Assembly: GCA_035578155.1 (NCBI GenBank)
Contig: JAPWDM010000005.1
Location: 27,505,608 to 27,569,607, forward strand
Direction: 5' to 3'
Length of the DNA: 64,000 bases
From: Brachynemurus nebulosus
Lineage: Eukaryota; Arthropoda; Insecta; Neuroptera; Myrmeleontidae
In this document: in pieces, positions 26,936-39,835 of the stretch
How the letters are laid out: each line of letters starts with the position of its first letter
Position numbering within the stretch: the first letter of the stretch is position 1
Program-made: the position numbers and the translations under genes
Notes under the pieces: model-generated
What the model was told of the DNA's origin: nothing
The model's database searches: none
The model's input: only the letters and a program-made list of their open reading frames with translations

Positions 26936-27487
26936 GAGGTATATTTAAATTGTTACCGTTTAAGTCATAATCCATTTAAATACGTAACTCTCAAAATAAA
27001 ATTGTGCAATACTTTTCTTAAGAAATAACAATTTTTCGAACAAAACGAATTAAATTTTACTTTTCCTTTAATATTTAAGTTTGCTATGCATAATTTTACA
27101 TACTAGGCTATTTGATTGCTTTTTATATGCATATACATGTTAGTGCCATTTTAAATTTTTAAAACAAAATGGTGGCAATTTTATTGCATTTGTCAAAAAA
27201 AAGAAACTAGAAAACTGCCAGTTTAAATAAAAGTCCGTCAGTAGTTTTTAAATCTTTTCTTTTGAACTAGTCAACTAACTAATAGTGAAAGCACGCTAGC
27301 TGTCAATTAAATAGAATTTAAATATGGAATATTTTTATAAAAAATATTTTAAACTGGCTATTTAAAATACATTTTTAACATGTTTACTTATTCACGTAAA
27401 TTTAAGGAATGAAATTCAAGAAAAGCATGTCAATTTGTGCAGAAATTAGTGAAACAAAATTTTTGAATACGAGGTTATATATACCTA

Positions 27488-28020
27488 TTAGCTTTTACTT
27501 GCGACCTTACCGTGGTAAGAGGAGCCTGTGTCCTTCTACGTCTTCCGGACTATCACAATACAAAATTTAAAGTTGATTGATTAAGGGGTTAAGGCCTTAA
27601 GGGCTATTCTTGAAATGTGTTATGAAATATTATTATTAGTTTAGAAGTTCTTTAAAATTACCGGAAATAAAAACACTAGTAACATAAAGAATAAACCGAA
27701 TAAACCTTCACTTATTATTAATAAAGTTTGTCGACAGAGCATCACCGTCACAGTTTTTCATACTTACCAACTTACAAAAATTTTTACAAATTATATTTCT
27801 TTCTGTTTGTTTCCAAACTAATAATAACATATTATCATAACATATTTCGAAAATATACCTCCTGGAAGAGAGACCAAAAGCATTCTACATCTACTTTCTC
27901 ATTTGGATGAGATTTTTTTTGGGGTAAATGCAGCCTGTGCGCTTCTCGCCCCCCACCCTCTTAAGCTATTACAAAACAAAGTTTAAAATCGATTGGTTAA
28001 ACTGTGAAATCGAGATAAAG
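27488..28020. repeat. Two fragments of interspersed repeat tails
   Basis: Pieces at 27488-27600 and 27905-28020 share GCCTGTG, ATTACAAAACAAAGTTTAAA-like and GATTGATTAA blocks. They belong with the family noted at 6140-6420. Confidence 0.4.
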
Positions 28021-28210
28021 AAATAAATACACTTTGGCATTTATAATATTCGACATTGTCCATTAAAAGTAAAAGGGGAATTAGTTTTAAATTTTTAGTT
28101 CGATTTTTAAACACAATAGGGATACACTATCCTCTTGTAATGTATGTGTATGTGTAACTCCATAGTTCTGAAGACCATTTCGATTATTTCAATTTAGAGT
28201 TCTTAGCATG

Positions 28211-28288
28211 GAGTCGGGACAAAACAGTCGTTTTCAATCAAAGAAATAGTGGGAAAATGGCAGAATATCAAAACTTGTGTCCCGACTC
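28211..28288. repeat. Perfect 11-bp hairpin GAGTCGGGACA
   Basis: Arms 28211-28221 and 28278-28288 are exact complements across a 56-nt loop. Confidence 0.5.
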
Positions 28289-29132
28289 TATTTGGTATAG
28301 GAACTTTGTTCAATTTAATTAAGACTGCCATCTTAATTAAGATCTTTTAAAATATTTTTTGTAATGTACGACATCTATATGTTGTTGGAACTGGCGCTAA
28401 ATTTTATAGTGTTTATAAATTTTTTTGGACAATAATTGTGTAAGTAAATCTTGTTTCACTTAAAGAGTATGGTAAAAATACAGTTTAACCTTTTTTTGGT
28501 TAAACAGTATTTTTAAAAAAAATCATTTCTGAGACAATTTTTAAAATTTGAATACATTCTTGTCATTTAATATGTTATCTTGTTAATTTTGTGTACATAT
28601 TCATATTTGATGATATTTTAATAAAGTATATTAACTTTGTAATGACATTTTTTTTAAAACTCTTACCCCCAGAAAACTGTATTTTGTAATTTTTTTTTTA
28701 ATAAGATAAAATATTTTTTCCTTTACGTGATTATAATGGCAGATAATTTAGTTAATGTCACAAATCTGGTTAAGTTTAATGGTGGTATGTTTTTCTTATT
28801 TTAATGTCTACATTCTCTACATTAGTATGTTCTAGTAGTGATAAAGTAAAACAACAAATATAGGTTAAATTTTTTTTTGGTACTGATGACGTCACCATGT
28901 GTTTTTGTCTTGTTTACACAATAATAATATATGTATGCCGTAGTATAGATCAAATCAACTAAAATGGTCTGATATCATGAATAAATGAAGCGAAATTAGA
29001 CGTATCAACTTAAGTTACTATAGCCACTTCAATATAAAAATAACAAAAAAGGACAGAAAACAAGGTAACAAGACAGGAAACAAGGTAAGTTTAATTTTGC
29101 TTCATTTGTTGCATTTGTCTGATGATTCATGA

Positions 29133-29133
<1 letters not shown>

Positions 29134-29212
<79 letters not shown>
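29134..29212. repeat. (TA)n microsatellite
   Basis: About 78 bp of TA repeats, about 780 bp before the TRPC start codon. Confidence 0.95.
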
Positions 29213-29216
<4 letters not shown>

Positions 29217-29992
29217 CTGCGCGATAACTTTCGAACGAAATTTGGTAAGTTCATTGGTCCCAATAGTTTGGATGAGCCAGATACGTCCAGTTTTTAGAAA
29301 TTCGACCTGATTTCAAAAATTTTTATCTGCATCGAAAAGAGCGTAAAAAATTGCATAAGATAAGCTTTTAAAACATTGTTTTAAGTGGACTAACTTTTGA
29401 GAAAAATTAAGAAATTTGCTGAATTTCTTTACAGTTAATGCTTCAGCGTTTTTATCATTAGAATAACAATATTTATATCTGTTTCATTTTTCAAAATAAA
29501 AATTAACTAACTTTTCAAGAGCGCGTCATTACCGATTTTGAAAATTTTTCATTCGTAAGAGAGCTAAACTATTTTAGAAGGATACAAGTCGTTATATGAG
29601 ATCCTCTAGTGTCCAGTCTTTGGAAGTTCACTATGTTATGCAGATGCTGTGACAGGGGTATAATTGATTTGGCCTATGTAATGTAAAAAAATTTATATTG
29701 TCATAACTAACTTAATAAATACCGTTTTCCATTTTAATAATGAAATTAATTCCTCTAAAAAATATTTTAAATTTTGAGGACCCATAACTCAAACGAAATC
29801 GAATTGCTTAACTCACTTGTACAAAAAAAAAAATAGAAATTCGTTAAGTGACCTTACCTGTACGCTTTTCACAAAATTTTTCCTTATTTATGCAAATGCA
29901 GTGCTCCAGTGTTTTGTAATAAGATATTTCAGTTGCTAAGGTGAATATTTCTGTCAAAAGTTTTTTTAAATAATTTTTATAATTTACATAAA

Positions 29993-32900
29993 ATGGATCC
30001 CTATCGTAGAAATGCGGATATTAATCCAAACGCTTATATTCCACAGCCAAATCCTCCATTACAACTGAGTCCTAATATTAGACAAGATCAAAATGAAACC
30101 GATTCAGGTCAATCGCCAGGTGAGCTCCGAGAGACTTCTAACAGAATTGATTCAATTTAATCGAAATATCCTAACACAAAGTAGGTCATCCATCTTATCA
30201 ACAATATAGAGATACGCCGACACGCACATCGGCTCCTCGAATTCCGTCACAATATTCGGCAAACAATTATGCATATCCGAACGTAGCCGCACTTCTCGAA
30301 CCACCAATAGCAGTTGCTAAGAAATCTAGTGTTATACTACCACAGTTGCGCGAAGAAGAAAAAGAGTTTTTTGAGTATGTGTCCGAAGGTGATGTGGAAA
30401 CTGTGAGAGCGTTTTTGAATCAACGACCTAATTTTAATATAAATTGTGTCAACTTTCAGGTAAAATAAATCAAAAAGCTATTAAATTACTTCGACCTGAT
30501 ACACCTTTCAATTTCATCACAATAAATTATTGGTTTTTATCTATTCATCCCGTAAACATTTTTTGTTGCTATTTTTAGGGTGTATCAGCACTGCACATTG
30601 CAATTCAAAACAGAAATGAACAGATGTTATCTTTTTTACTTTCACTTCCAAGAATTGATTTAGGCGATTGTGTTTTACATGCAATCCGCGATAACCAACC
30701 TCGACTGGCCATTTTACTTTTGGAAAAATTGCAAAAGACTGCGCCTGGTCTAGAATATGCCGGGTGTATCAACAGTAGCGAATTCCCAGAATATATTACA
30801 CCATTAATTTTAGCTGCTCAATGTGGTCATTACGAGATTATCCAAATGTTGATCGAACGTGGACATACAATAGATACGCCGCATCCTCCTAAATGCCGTT
30901 GTAAACAATGTCTGATGCAAATTGACAGTGAAGACTTGTTAAATGCATCAGCGGCACGTTTAAATGTGTATCGAGCTATTTCGAATCCAGCCTACATATC
31001 CCAGTCTTGCGACGATCCTGGTAATTATCTTGTTATCTTGACCTAGGCTCTTAATACGATTACTGTATTGCTATACACGAACTCGTATTGTGATGCCAAC
31101 GCAAGTGAGATACACTGATCAGTGTAGAAGCATGGATACACATATTGCTTGCATTGCCTTTCTCCAGAGCGGGCGACTTTTCTTTAATGCCCTTTCTTAT
31201 TTTAAAATTTTTTCTTAGCTCGCCAAATATTTTGGTATTTACAATTTGGCCCACTGAAGCAAAATTTTGGGAACCTCTGGGAGAGGTAAATATTTCTCGC
31301 ATTGATGAACGAATTTCACAATTATCTAACACTTACGGTAGCATTCAAGGCATGCACTGATATCTCACATCTCACTCAATCAACATAATTGATTTCAGTG
31401 TTGAAAGCATTCTTCATTTCGCATGAATTAAGTTCTCGTAGCAATTTTGAATCCGAATTTCGAGCTGCTTACATGTCTCTGGCCGACGAGGTGAGTCAGT
31501 TTGCGGTCGAATTGCTTGGTCAGTGTCGATCAACCGAAGAAGTTCAAGTGCTGTTACGTCAGAAATCAGGAAATGATTCTGGTCACGGCAGTTGTTTCCC
31601 TCGATTAGCTTTAGCAAGAGATTTGAAACAAAAGAATTTCGTGGCTCACCCTAACTGTCAAATAGTGAGTAAATTCTTTAGGGTCCCCTCGTCACACACA
31701 CTGTAATGTGTTTATTTCATAGGTAGTTCGTGACGTGTGGATTGGCGATTTTCGAAATTGGCCACTACATCCACTTCCTTTGCGCGTACTTCTACTTATA
31801 TTCCGTATATTTCTACTACCATTCATTTTTTTAATGAATATAGTTTCTCCAAATCATAATTATATGAGGAAATTGTCTGCCCCCGTTAGTAAATATATGA
31901 GCCACCTTGCCTCATATTTAGTGTTTCTTATACTCATCTTTTTAGAATCGAATCAAGATAAGAAGAACCAGAAACGTGGTCCACCAAATACTGGATTGGA
32001 ACCGTTTATTATATTGTAAGTATTCAATGGCTTTCTGACTCAACTTCGTATGTTAGAAATGACAACGTTACAGAAAATACAGAAAACTATTATATTTCTT
32101 TCGTTAGACAAGTTTTGTTAATATCATTTCCATAAGGTACGAAGAGATTGTAATTTGGGTTTGTGCATGAAATATCTAGTTATTATTTAAAAGGTGGTCA
32201 GCGTTTCTGCGCTTGTATCTTGATTTTGTTTTTTGGCTCTTTTAAACTATTTCACGACTTAAAGAAGTTACCAGAGGCGGATCTAGAGTTTAGTCGCCTG
32301 TAAGCTATCAATGTCCTTACAGTCTCTTCCCCTATAAATTATCTATATTTCTTACATGTAGTTAATACTTAACACATAATATAATATGTGACCCGCCAAG
32401 GGAAAAGGGACCTTATCTTCCCGGACAAAATTTTACAGGACGGCAAGTTTTTGTGGTTTGGGCCAAAAAATGACATTTTTAGGTTTTTATAGTTTCTTAC
32501 TCTATGTATGTTTCTGAACAATATTTTGTCAACCATTAACTCGAGTTCAATCTAGAACATATTTAAATTAATTTTTTTCTAAACCCTTACAAGCTTGAGA
32601 GAAGGGACCTTAACTTCCCCAATGTTATTTAAATGGGTGGAAGTAAGGTTCCTTGTCGTGGTGTGTTGTATTGCAACACAATCAACTGTTGTTTGGATTC
32701 CCGCCACTTCTCTTACCTTATCTTAATGATATATAATACATGGCAAATAATGTAAGTAGCTCAGAGAAAATTTAGTTAACAAAATTGAAAACTTGGGAGC
32801 GCGATTTCTCAAAATATACTTAGTTGTTTCAATATTTAAAGTTCAAACATTCATAACTCAGCCATTTTTTAAGATATCTTCATAACTTTTTTACCAGTTT

Positions 32901-35113
32901 GTTTGGTTTTTAACGTAGATTAAGAATATACTAATTACTCAATTTCGAAAATTTGGAAGTTAAGGTCCCTTTTCCCTTGGCGGGTCACATATGTATTTTG
33001 GTTCATACAAACTTTAGAAATTTTTCATTTCTGCTTTCAAAATGATGAGATTTTTTTTGAAATATGACTGATTTCACAGAAGTCTTATTTCTAATATTCC
33101 TATATGCTTAATTTTGGTAAAAATGAAAAAAATGACATCAAAAACCTGTAATTCGCTTTTAGTTTTACCATTATATCATTTTATTTTCGGTTTTAAGGTA
33201 TTGAAAAATTTTAATAAACTTGATGACGTCATCAAGTTAAAAAATTTCCGCTTTTGGAAGTCATTTCAGTTAGGGTGATTGATTGAATTAGGGTAATTTT
33301 GGTCTGAACTTTTCATTTTTATTATCAAAATGATGAATTTTCTTTTATAAATATTTACCTCCTCGGGCTACAGCCTGCTTAATCCCCCTGTAAATACGCT
33401 ACTTGAAGCTATGTTTTTACGACTGTAATTTTTGAAATTACATTTTTAACGCTTGTAATCAGCTATTTACTTACGAAGTTGTGTCAAAACGCCGTCATTT
33501 TCCAACTGAGATTTTGGAATATTTTTTGAAAAAATTTCTTATTTTTGTAAGGTATGTTGTCGGCTATATATGGGATAGTATCCGAATGTGTATTATACAA
33601 GGACCTAGACGGTACCTTATTGGTTTTTTCGCCCTGGGCACACTAGTATCGTTGTTTTTGTTCGTTTGTACTTTCATATTTTGGTTACTTGCCTATTTTG
33701 ACTTGAAAGTAAGCCCTAAAAATAACTACCCTTAAAGTTCAAAATTTATTTGTATCTGTTTTTTTTTTTTTTTTTTTTTTTTTTACAGGTAAATGACCAA
33801 ATCGATTTAGAAAGAAAATATTGGCATGAGTTTGATCCAATTTTAATTGCCGAAGGATTATTCACTATTGCAGTTATTATATCCTATTTTCGGCTATTGT
33901 CTCTTTGTTTGTTGAATTTTACACTAGGACCATTACAGATCTCGTTGGGGAAAATGAGTGCCGATATTGCCAAATATGTTATTATATTTTCGATAATGTT
34001 ACTGGCTTTTTGTGCTGGATTGACCCGATTTTATCAGTAAGTTATTTTCAATATTTTTTGGAACAGGAAATCCATATCAAACTGATTTTTTTAAGTAGTT
34101 TTTCTTTTTAGCGAATTTCCAGAAGGAAAATTCAGCTATTACTCATTGTATTAATTAAATTTTATTAGTAAATATTTACCAATAAAGATTTACTTTAGAG
34201 ATTTTTGACTACCAAAAAGGGAAATTCGAATTCGCAATGTTATACAAGATACTGCGACAGGAGTATTTTCTTCTCTTACTATTGAATTGATTTTAATAGA
34301 AATAGAACTTGTTTGTTTAATATGTTTATTTTCTTTTAGCAATACAAATTTCAAGTTTATTTTCAGATATTACAGTGGAATGTCTCAGTTAGATGTCAAG
34401 ACGGGTGTTCGGACCGTACAAACAGATTCATTTATCAATTTTCGTTCGACATTTAAAACATTATTTTGGGCAATATTTTGTATGTCACCGCTTGAATCCA
34501 CTGATGTGGTGATTGAAAATTTGAGCGGTGACACGGAAGATTCGACGGTGACCAATTCGCATGGATTCACTCAGTTAATTGGTACACTGATATTTGCCGC
34601 GTTTGAAATAATGGCAGTCGTGATTATTTTAAATATGCTTATTGCAACGATGTCGAACACATTTCAACGTGTCCAGGAAAATGCTGATGTAGAATGGACA
34701 TTTGCCAGGACTTCGATTTCTTTGAATTATTTTTTACAGACCAATGTACCGCCGCCATTTAATTTGATTCCAACGCCGACTGGTGTTAAAAATTTTCTGA
34801 ATTGTGTAAAAAGTAAATCAGTAAATTTGATTATTATTAGAATTTTTAGTTGTATCTACTTACTTGAAATTTTTGTTAATTCCCATATTTTGAAGGTGGT
34901 AGAAGTTGTTGCCCGTACGAGCTACTAGCCGACGAGCGTCAAGAAAAAGAGTTTCCGGTGTTGATGTCGTTGCTAGTTCAACGATATTTTCGTGATCATG
35001 ATAGTAGCGCCCCGCAGAGTGATCTAGAAGCGATTAAAACTGAAATTGTTGAACTAAAAAATATGATTCGACTTCAAAATGCCGCAAATCTCACACTCGT
35101 AGACAATACGTAA
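29993..35113 (+). CDS. TRPC-type (canonical TRP) cation channel, 9 exons
   Basis: Exons 29993-30119, 30185-30459, 30579-31020, 31399-31664, 31723-32015, 33552-33708, 33789-34036, 34367-34812 and 34896-35113 join in frame to 823 aa. Order: a Pro/Asn/Gln-rich N-terminus (1-100), ankyrin repeats (about 105-235, with ITPLILAAQCGHYEIIQMLI), the TRP_2 region (about 240-300), six membrane segments, the LFW pore-helix motif at 635-637, S6 at about 674-699, and a TRP box EWTFAR at 712-717 (usually EWKFAR), then PPPFNLIPTP and a short helical tail. TRPC channels are plasma-membrane Ca2+/Na+ channels gated downstream of phospholipase C. CRSTEEV and FVAHPNCQ recall TRPC3/6/7 more than fly TRP/TRPL, so I leave the subtype open. 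The acceptor at 33552, not the longer open frame upstream, is required by phase and gives the conserved YVVGYIWD junction. The outer pore is unusually long and acidic. Confidence 0.9.
32272..33404. mobile_element. hAT-like element in the largest TRPC intron
   Basis: Begins CAGAGGCGGATCTAG and ends with a decayed complement (GTAAATACGCTACTT). Flanks GAAGTTAC and GAAGCTAT match at 6 of 8. It contains a nested TA-flanked element and a unit related to the array at 38680-39520. It accounts for most of the 1.5-kb intron. Confidence 0.5.
32387..32989. mobile_element. TA-flanked element with 34-bp TIRs, nested in a TRPC intron
   Basis: 603 bp with TIRs starting TGTGACCCGCCAAGGGAAAA and TA at both borders, the target duplication of Tc1/mariner-type transposases. 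Variants of AAGGGACCTTAACTTCC recur inside (about 32405, 32600, 32640, 32957). No coding capacity. Confidence 0.75.
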
Positions 35114-35157
35114 AATTAATTACTTGTACGTAAATCTTACTGTTTATTTTATTTTTA

Positions 35158-35163
35158 AATAAA
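35158..35163 (+). promoter_or_regulatory. Polyadenylation signal of the TRPC gene
   Basis: A canonical AATAAA lies 45 nt after the stop codon, followed by a U-rich stretch. It fits a very short 3' UTR. Confidence 0.55.
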
Positions 35164-35736
35164 AATATATTCTTTATTTTATTAACATCAATATTTTTAA
35201 ACCTATAACTAATAAATTCGAAAGTAAGCTGTCGAAGCGTGTAAAAACGAGGCAAACAAACTCAGTTACCTACTACCGTGCCTACTACCTGGTCGATTTT
35301 AATCCTTGTGTAAAGATAGCTGGGGTATGGAAAAGAACATAGACTTTACTAAGAAAGTACAATGTTATTTAATATGGCGGAAATTTTTTTTTTATAATCT
35401 GCATCATCTTTGGAAGTAGCTACGATATAATTAGAAAATGATTTTTGCAAATTTGGAATTAATTTTAATTTTTTTGTTTTGGTAGAAAATCGATACTTAT
35501 GGTAAATTATTTACCAGTCGTGAAAATAACTAGTACTTCGATAGATAATTTATAAGAAGATACAGTTAATATTTTAGATCTGTAAGATAAAAATTGCCCG
35601 AGTTACGTGGCCTATCAATTTATTGAAACATGGTTTTAAGAAAAGGGTGTGTAATGTTTCAAAATGCGTTTGTGTTTATTTACTATGTGAAATATTGAAA
35701 ACAGCGATTTGCTGTATTTTTTACTTTTATGGGTCA

Positions 35737-36011
35737 TACACAATCAATGAAATAAGGAATAAGGAATAAGAAGTATGCCATCTAGTGACGTTGAATGGAA
35801 CTTTAATGAAATAAGGAATAAGAAATAAGGAGTATCATAAGAAATAAGGAGTTCATAAGTAATCATGAACGTTACTTTTTCATGAATTTCGATGTACAAA
35901 AATACCTAAATACATATACCTATGAGCAATTAAGTTAAAGTTTCATTCAACGTCACTAGATGGCATACTTCTTATTCCTTATTTCTTATTCCTTATTTCA
36001 TTGATTGTGTA
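35737..36011. mobile_element. MITE with AATAAGG-rich TIRs
   Basis: 275 bp; inverted arms of about 65-70 bp begin TACACAATCAATGAAATAAG. They include GCCATCTAGTGACGTTGAAT. Short GAAATAAGGA repeats extend from the left arm. GCCATCTAGTGAC also recurs at about 50236 in a TBCEL intron. Confidence 0.65.
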
Positions 36012-36019
36012 TTAAGCCT

Positions 36020-38560
36020 TAGTGTTATTTGCGATTTCTAGGGACCTCAAACCTAATTTCTATCATAGCTTCGGACGCGTCAGGACAGTGGCTGTATTAG
36101 GTAAATTCTCGATTTAAAATTCGCTAAAAGAAAGAAATGTCAAAAATAGCGAGTTTCCATACTGGAAATTCGCTAAAAGTATAATACGTTAATAGAAACC
36201 CAAATGAAACATTTATGTAAAAGGGTTTAAATAAGCAGCTAGTAATTTTTTTTATTTCGATACAATTTAATATTTTGTTAATTACCTAATTGACTTTCAA
36301 ACATTATTGAGACTTGATTAGAAAAATTTTCGAACATTACGATAAGATAAACAAACATTGGGCAATATTGTTTTGTGTTAAAAGTTGATTTTATGTAAAA
36401 GATTATTAAATTTATTATTTTTATGCTCTTATCGCCCTGATCTAAGTACAATAATAATTTGTTCCAACTTAAAACTTGAAAATGTAATAATATTTACAAA
36501 ATAACACTTTTCAGTAAAGATTAATTACATTAACATTTTTTTTTATTAAATTGGTTCCACCATTTTTTTTCTTTTTCGAAAAGAAAAATAATAACAAAAC
36601 AAAACAAAAAAGATTGGCCAATCAGACGTTGAATATTGTTAGTGTACAAATAATTGGTAGTATCTTGCGCATAATTTATTGACTGCAAAAATTTGATTTT
36701 TGATTGTTATATAACTGTTTATAATATAGTCTTATGTATGGGTTACGGTTAAGTAACCACACCAATCACAAATTAAAATATTTCAATTGGCACAAAAATG
36801 ACAATAAAATGTGTATTTTAAAATTCACCTGGCCTTGCAATTAAAAATTATTTAACCATTACTACCTAGGTACTTGTAAAAATTTAAAACAATTTTTGGA
36901 AATAGTAAATAAAATATCAAAATTGAACAATAAAACTTTTTTGGACCTATTGCATAAAAGGAACGTGTTAATTGATTAATAAATAAAAACAGCATTTCTA
37001 AGAAATAAAATCAATTTTTTTTTTACGTTTATTCATTAACCTTTGTCAATTTACATAAGCTAGGTATTCTTTTAACACTTTGTCAACCTTACACGTTCAT
37101 CTGCAAACAATAAACACTTATCATATGAAAAATATGCACTTAAATACATATTTCAATGATTAATAAATAATAAATATAATAATGCATAATATGAAAATTA
37201 TTAATAAAATTTATTATTCATACAAATTTAATCACATTAAAATTACAACAATTACAAGTAAACAAAAACATCCAGTAAATGTTTTGAATCAAAGAATCAA
37301 AAATATTTAATTTTCAACAATTAAGACCCAGACACTATGAAATCAACAGTAATCACACTTATTTGAAATTATCAAAAATAATAATATGTGAAATTCTTCA
37401 ACAATTAATTTTAAATTTAGTTCGACTCTAGTTCCCGATTTCGACGCCACTAGCGTTACTGGTACAGAGTTTAAATTGGTATGGTTTAATTGTTATAAAA
37501 GAATACATAAATGGAACAAAATAAAGAAAAATATACTATTTAAGCGCATGCGTTTTTTAATGTAAACTTTGAATAGTAGGGAAAATTAGAACCAGTTTTT
37601 TCAAATACCTAGGTACATTTTTGGGACGAATTTTACTGTTAAACTGATTTTGAAGTTCACAATTACGGATATAGCCATAAATAAATTATCAAATTCTGCT
37701 TGAGATTTTAACAGTCAGTGAAGATTCTTGTAAAGATAAAATTTTCAGTTTTGAAACAATTTTACAAAATTTAATTTAGTTGGAGGATATTGAAATAATA
37801 CCAGGATATAAAAAATCTACCTAATCTTATATCTAAATCCTTGGTCATTGAAAATACTTTAATTAATTAAATCTTAAACGTGATATAGATATTTTTAGAT
37901 CTAATCAAAAATATACTTTATAAAGTAAATCCATACTGATAAGGACAATTTATTATGTAAGTACCTAGTAGATTTTAAAAATTTTTCGAAACGATTTTCA
38001 AAGATCAATATTTTTTATTTGATAATAAATTCTAAAGCACAACTTATATATGAAATAGTTGAAAAAATCGCTAAAAATTATTCTGATTTGACTACCTATG
38101 TTTAAATAAGGGACTAGTGATACAATAAAATCGCAAATTTTTTTTGATAAAAGTCCGAAACACATCTGAATCATTTTTTTTCGCACTTTATACTTCCCCA
38201 AACATTAAAATTATGTACTATTTATTATGACTTTTATGACTAATGGAAATTATTACTGATTAGTGACTGATTGTAAATATAGACAAAAACAAAGAAATTC
38301 AAGTAAAAACAAAAAACCAAAAATTCCATATTGTCGTTTGTTTATTTTTTTCATAAATGAAAACAAAATAATGCGTGCAAACAAAGGAAAAACGTTTATA
38401 CATACCTAAAACAATAGGTACAAACGTATTTACATCAAAACCTCGTTAAAATTGACATTTTGAAAATTGCATATATTATAAGAATTTTTAATATTTAATA
38501 TTCGAAAAGTGATTTAAATCGTATTTATTCTTTCTGGTTCATTTCGTAATCGAGTCGTCA
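36020..38560. other. Gene-free AT-rich stretch
   Basis: No gene, RNA or bordered element recognised between the TRPC gene and the 38.6-kb repeat block. Confidence 0.45.
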
Positions 38561-38569
38561 AGAAATGAT

Positions 38570-39830
38570 GTCGTTTATTTAACTGTTAATCTATTAACTG
38601 GTTTAGTCGACTAATTTTGTTTAGTTACTTGTCAGCAGGGACGGATCCAGCTCCCAGGTTAGGAGGGAACCACATTTTTTTAAAAGCGTCATAATGCTTT
38701 TTTGACTTAACAGATTTTTAAAAAAATGTACCTAAGTTAACATTAAAAGAAGGACTTCGAAAGCCAATAACTCTCTTCCAGTTTCATCATTTTGTCATTT
38801 CATTAACGGTTTTTGAGGCAGTGAAAAATTTTAGAATATTTACTTGATGACATCATCAAATTAAAAAATTTCTTTCTTTCTCAAATCAAGCATTATGAGA
38901 GTGATTTGAAATAGGATGTTAAATTTAATTTAGGATGTTGAATAATTGATTGAATTAGGGTAATTTTGGTGTAAGCTTTTCACTTTTATTATAAAAATGT
39001 GACTCAATTTCTTAAATGTGATTGATCAAATAGAAGACTTTTTTTCTAGTGGCCCTATTTACCTAATTTTGATAGAAATGAAAAAAACGATTTTAAAAGC
39101 CTACATAATTAGCTTCCAGTTTCATCATTCTATCACTTTATTTACGGTTCTTATGGAATTGAAAAATTCTAATAAAATTGATAACGTTAGCAAATTAAAA
39201 ATTTTCTTTTTCTCAAAGCAAGCTTTATTGAAGTGATTTGAAGTAAGTGGCTGGTTGAATTAGGATAATTTGGATGTGAACTTTTCATTTTTGCTATCAA
39301 AATCACCTAATTTTTTAATTTATGTGACTGATCCGAAGTCTTTTTTTTAGTGGTTCTAATTTGGTAAAAATGAAAAGAACTTCGAAAACCTATGTTTCGT
39401 TTCCAGTTTTGCCATTTTAAGTATATCATTTTATTTAGGATCTTTTAGTCATTGAAAGTTTTGATAAACTTGATGATAAATATCATCAGATAAACCACGA
39501 TAAAATTTGAATTAAGCTCTCTTCAGGCGGAGGGAGGGTCATGACCCCCATGACCATCATCCTGTGTCCGCCCTTGCTCAGTCGACTATTTTATCCGCAA
39601 CTAAATAACCATAGAGTACTAAATAACTATAAACGGTTTTTTTTAAATGACTAAAAATAACTAATTTTTTCTGTTAATTAAAAAATTCGAAAAGAATTAC
39701 ATGGGTTTGACTAAAAATTCATTCGATTAATCGATTAAAGTTGTTTTTTTTCCTTTGACTAATGATTAATAATTTTGTCAAAAAAAACTTTTATCGATTA
39801 AACGATTAACTATGCTCCTGGGAACAACAT
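38570..39830. mobile_element. Copy of an ATCGATTAA-rich TIR family, split by a later insertion
   Basis: The flanks of the 38636-39576 block (TTTAGTCGACTAATTTTG before, TCGACTATTTTAT after) align with contiguous sequence at about 56735-56880. The block is therefore an insertion in an older element. The right end ATCGATTAAACGATTAAC resembles the TIR at 56164. Confidence 0.45.
38636..39576. mobile_element. Transposon-like frame holding three diverged tandem units of about 290 bp
   Basis: Ends CAGGGACGGATCCAG and CTGTGTCCGCCCTTG are inverted, hAT-like, but no 8-bp duplication is clear. Inside, a unit with CCAGTTTCATCATT, TCATCAAATTAAAAAATT and GAATTAGGGTAATTTTGG recurs about three times. One further copy lies at 33000-33360 in the TRPC intron. 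Confidence 0.6.
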
Positions 39831-39835
39831 TGTCG

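Noticed and set aside
29122..29310. Ile-Tyr repeat frame
   Set aside because: It is a translated (TA)n microsatellite.
31195..31285. Possible extra TRPC exon within intron 3 (AG and GT bordered)
   Set aside because: Direct joining of 31020 to 31399 gives the continuous conserved DDPVLKAF sequence, so no exon is missing.
31060..31617. Minus-strand frames over TRPC exons and introns
   Set aside because: Shadows of the plus-strand gene; no domain.
33463..33551. Longer 5' extension of TRPC exon 6 beginning near 33463 or 33481
   Set aside because: The phase from exon 5 does not fit, and the residues do not match TRPC proteins. The acceptor at 33552 fits both phase and conserved sequence.
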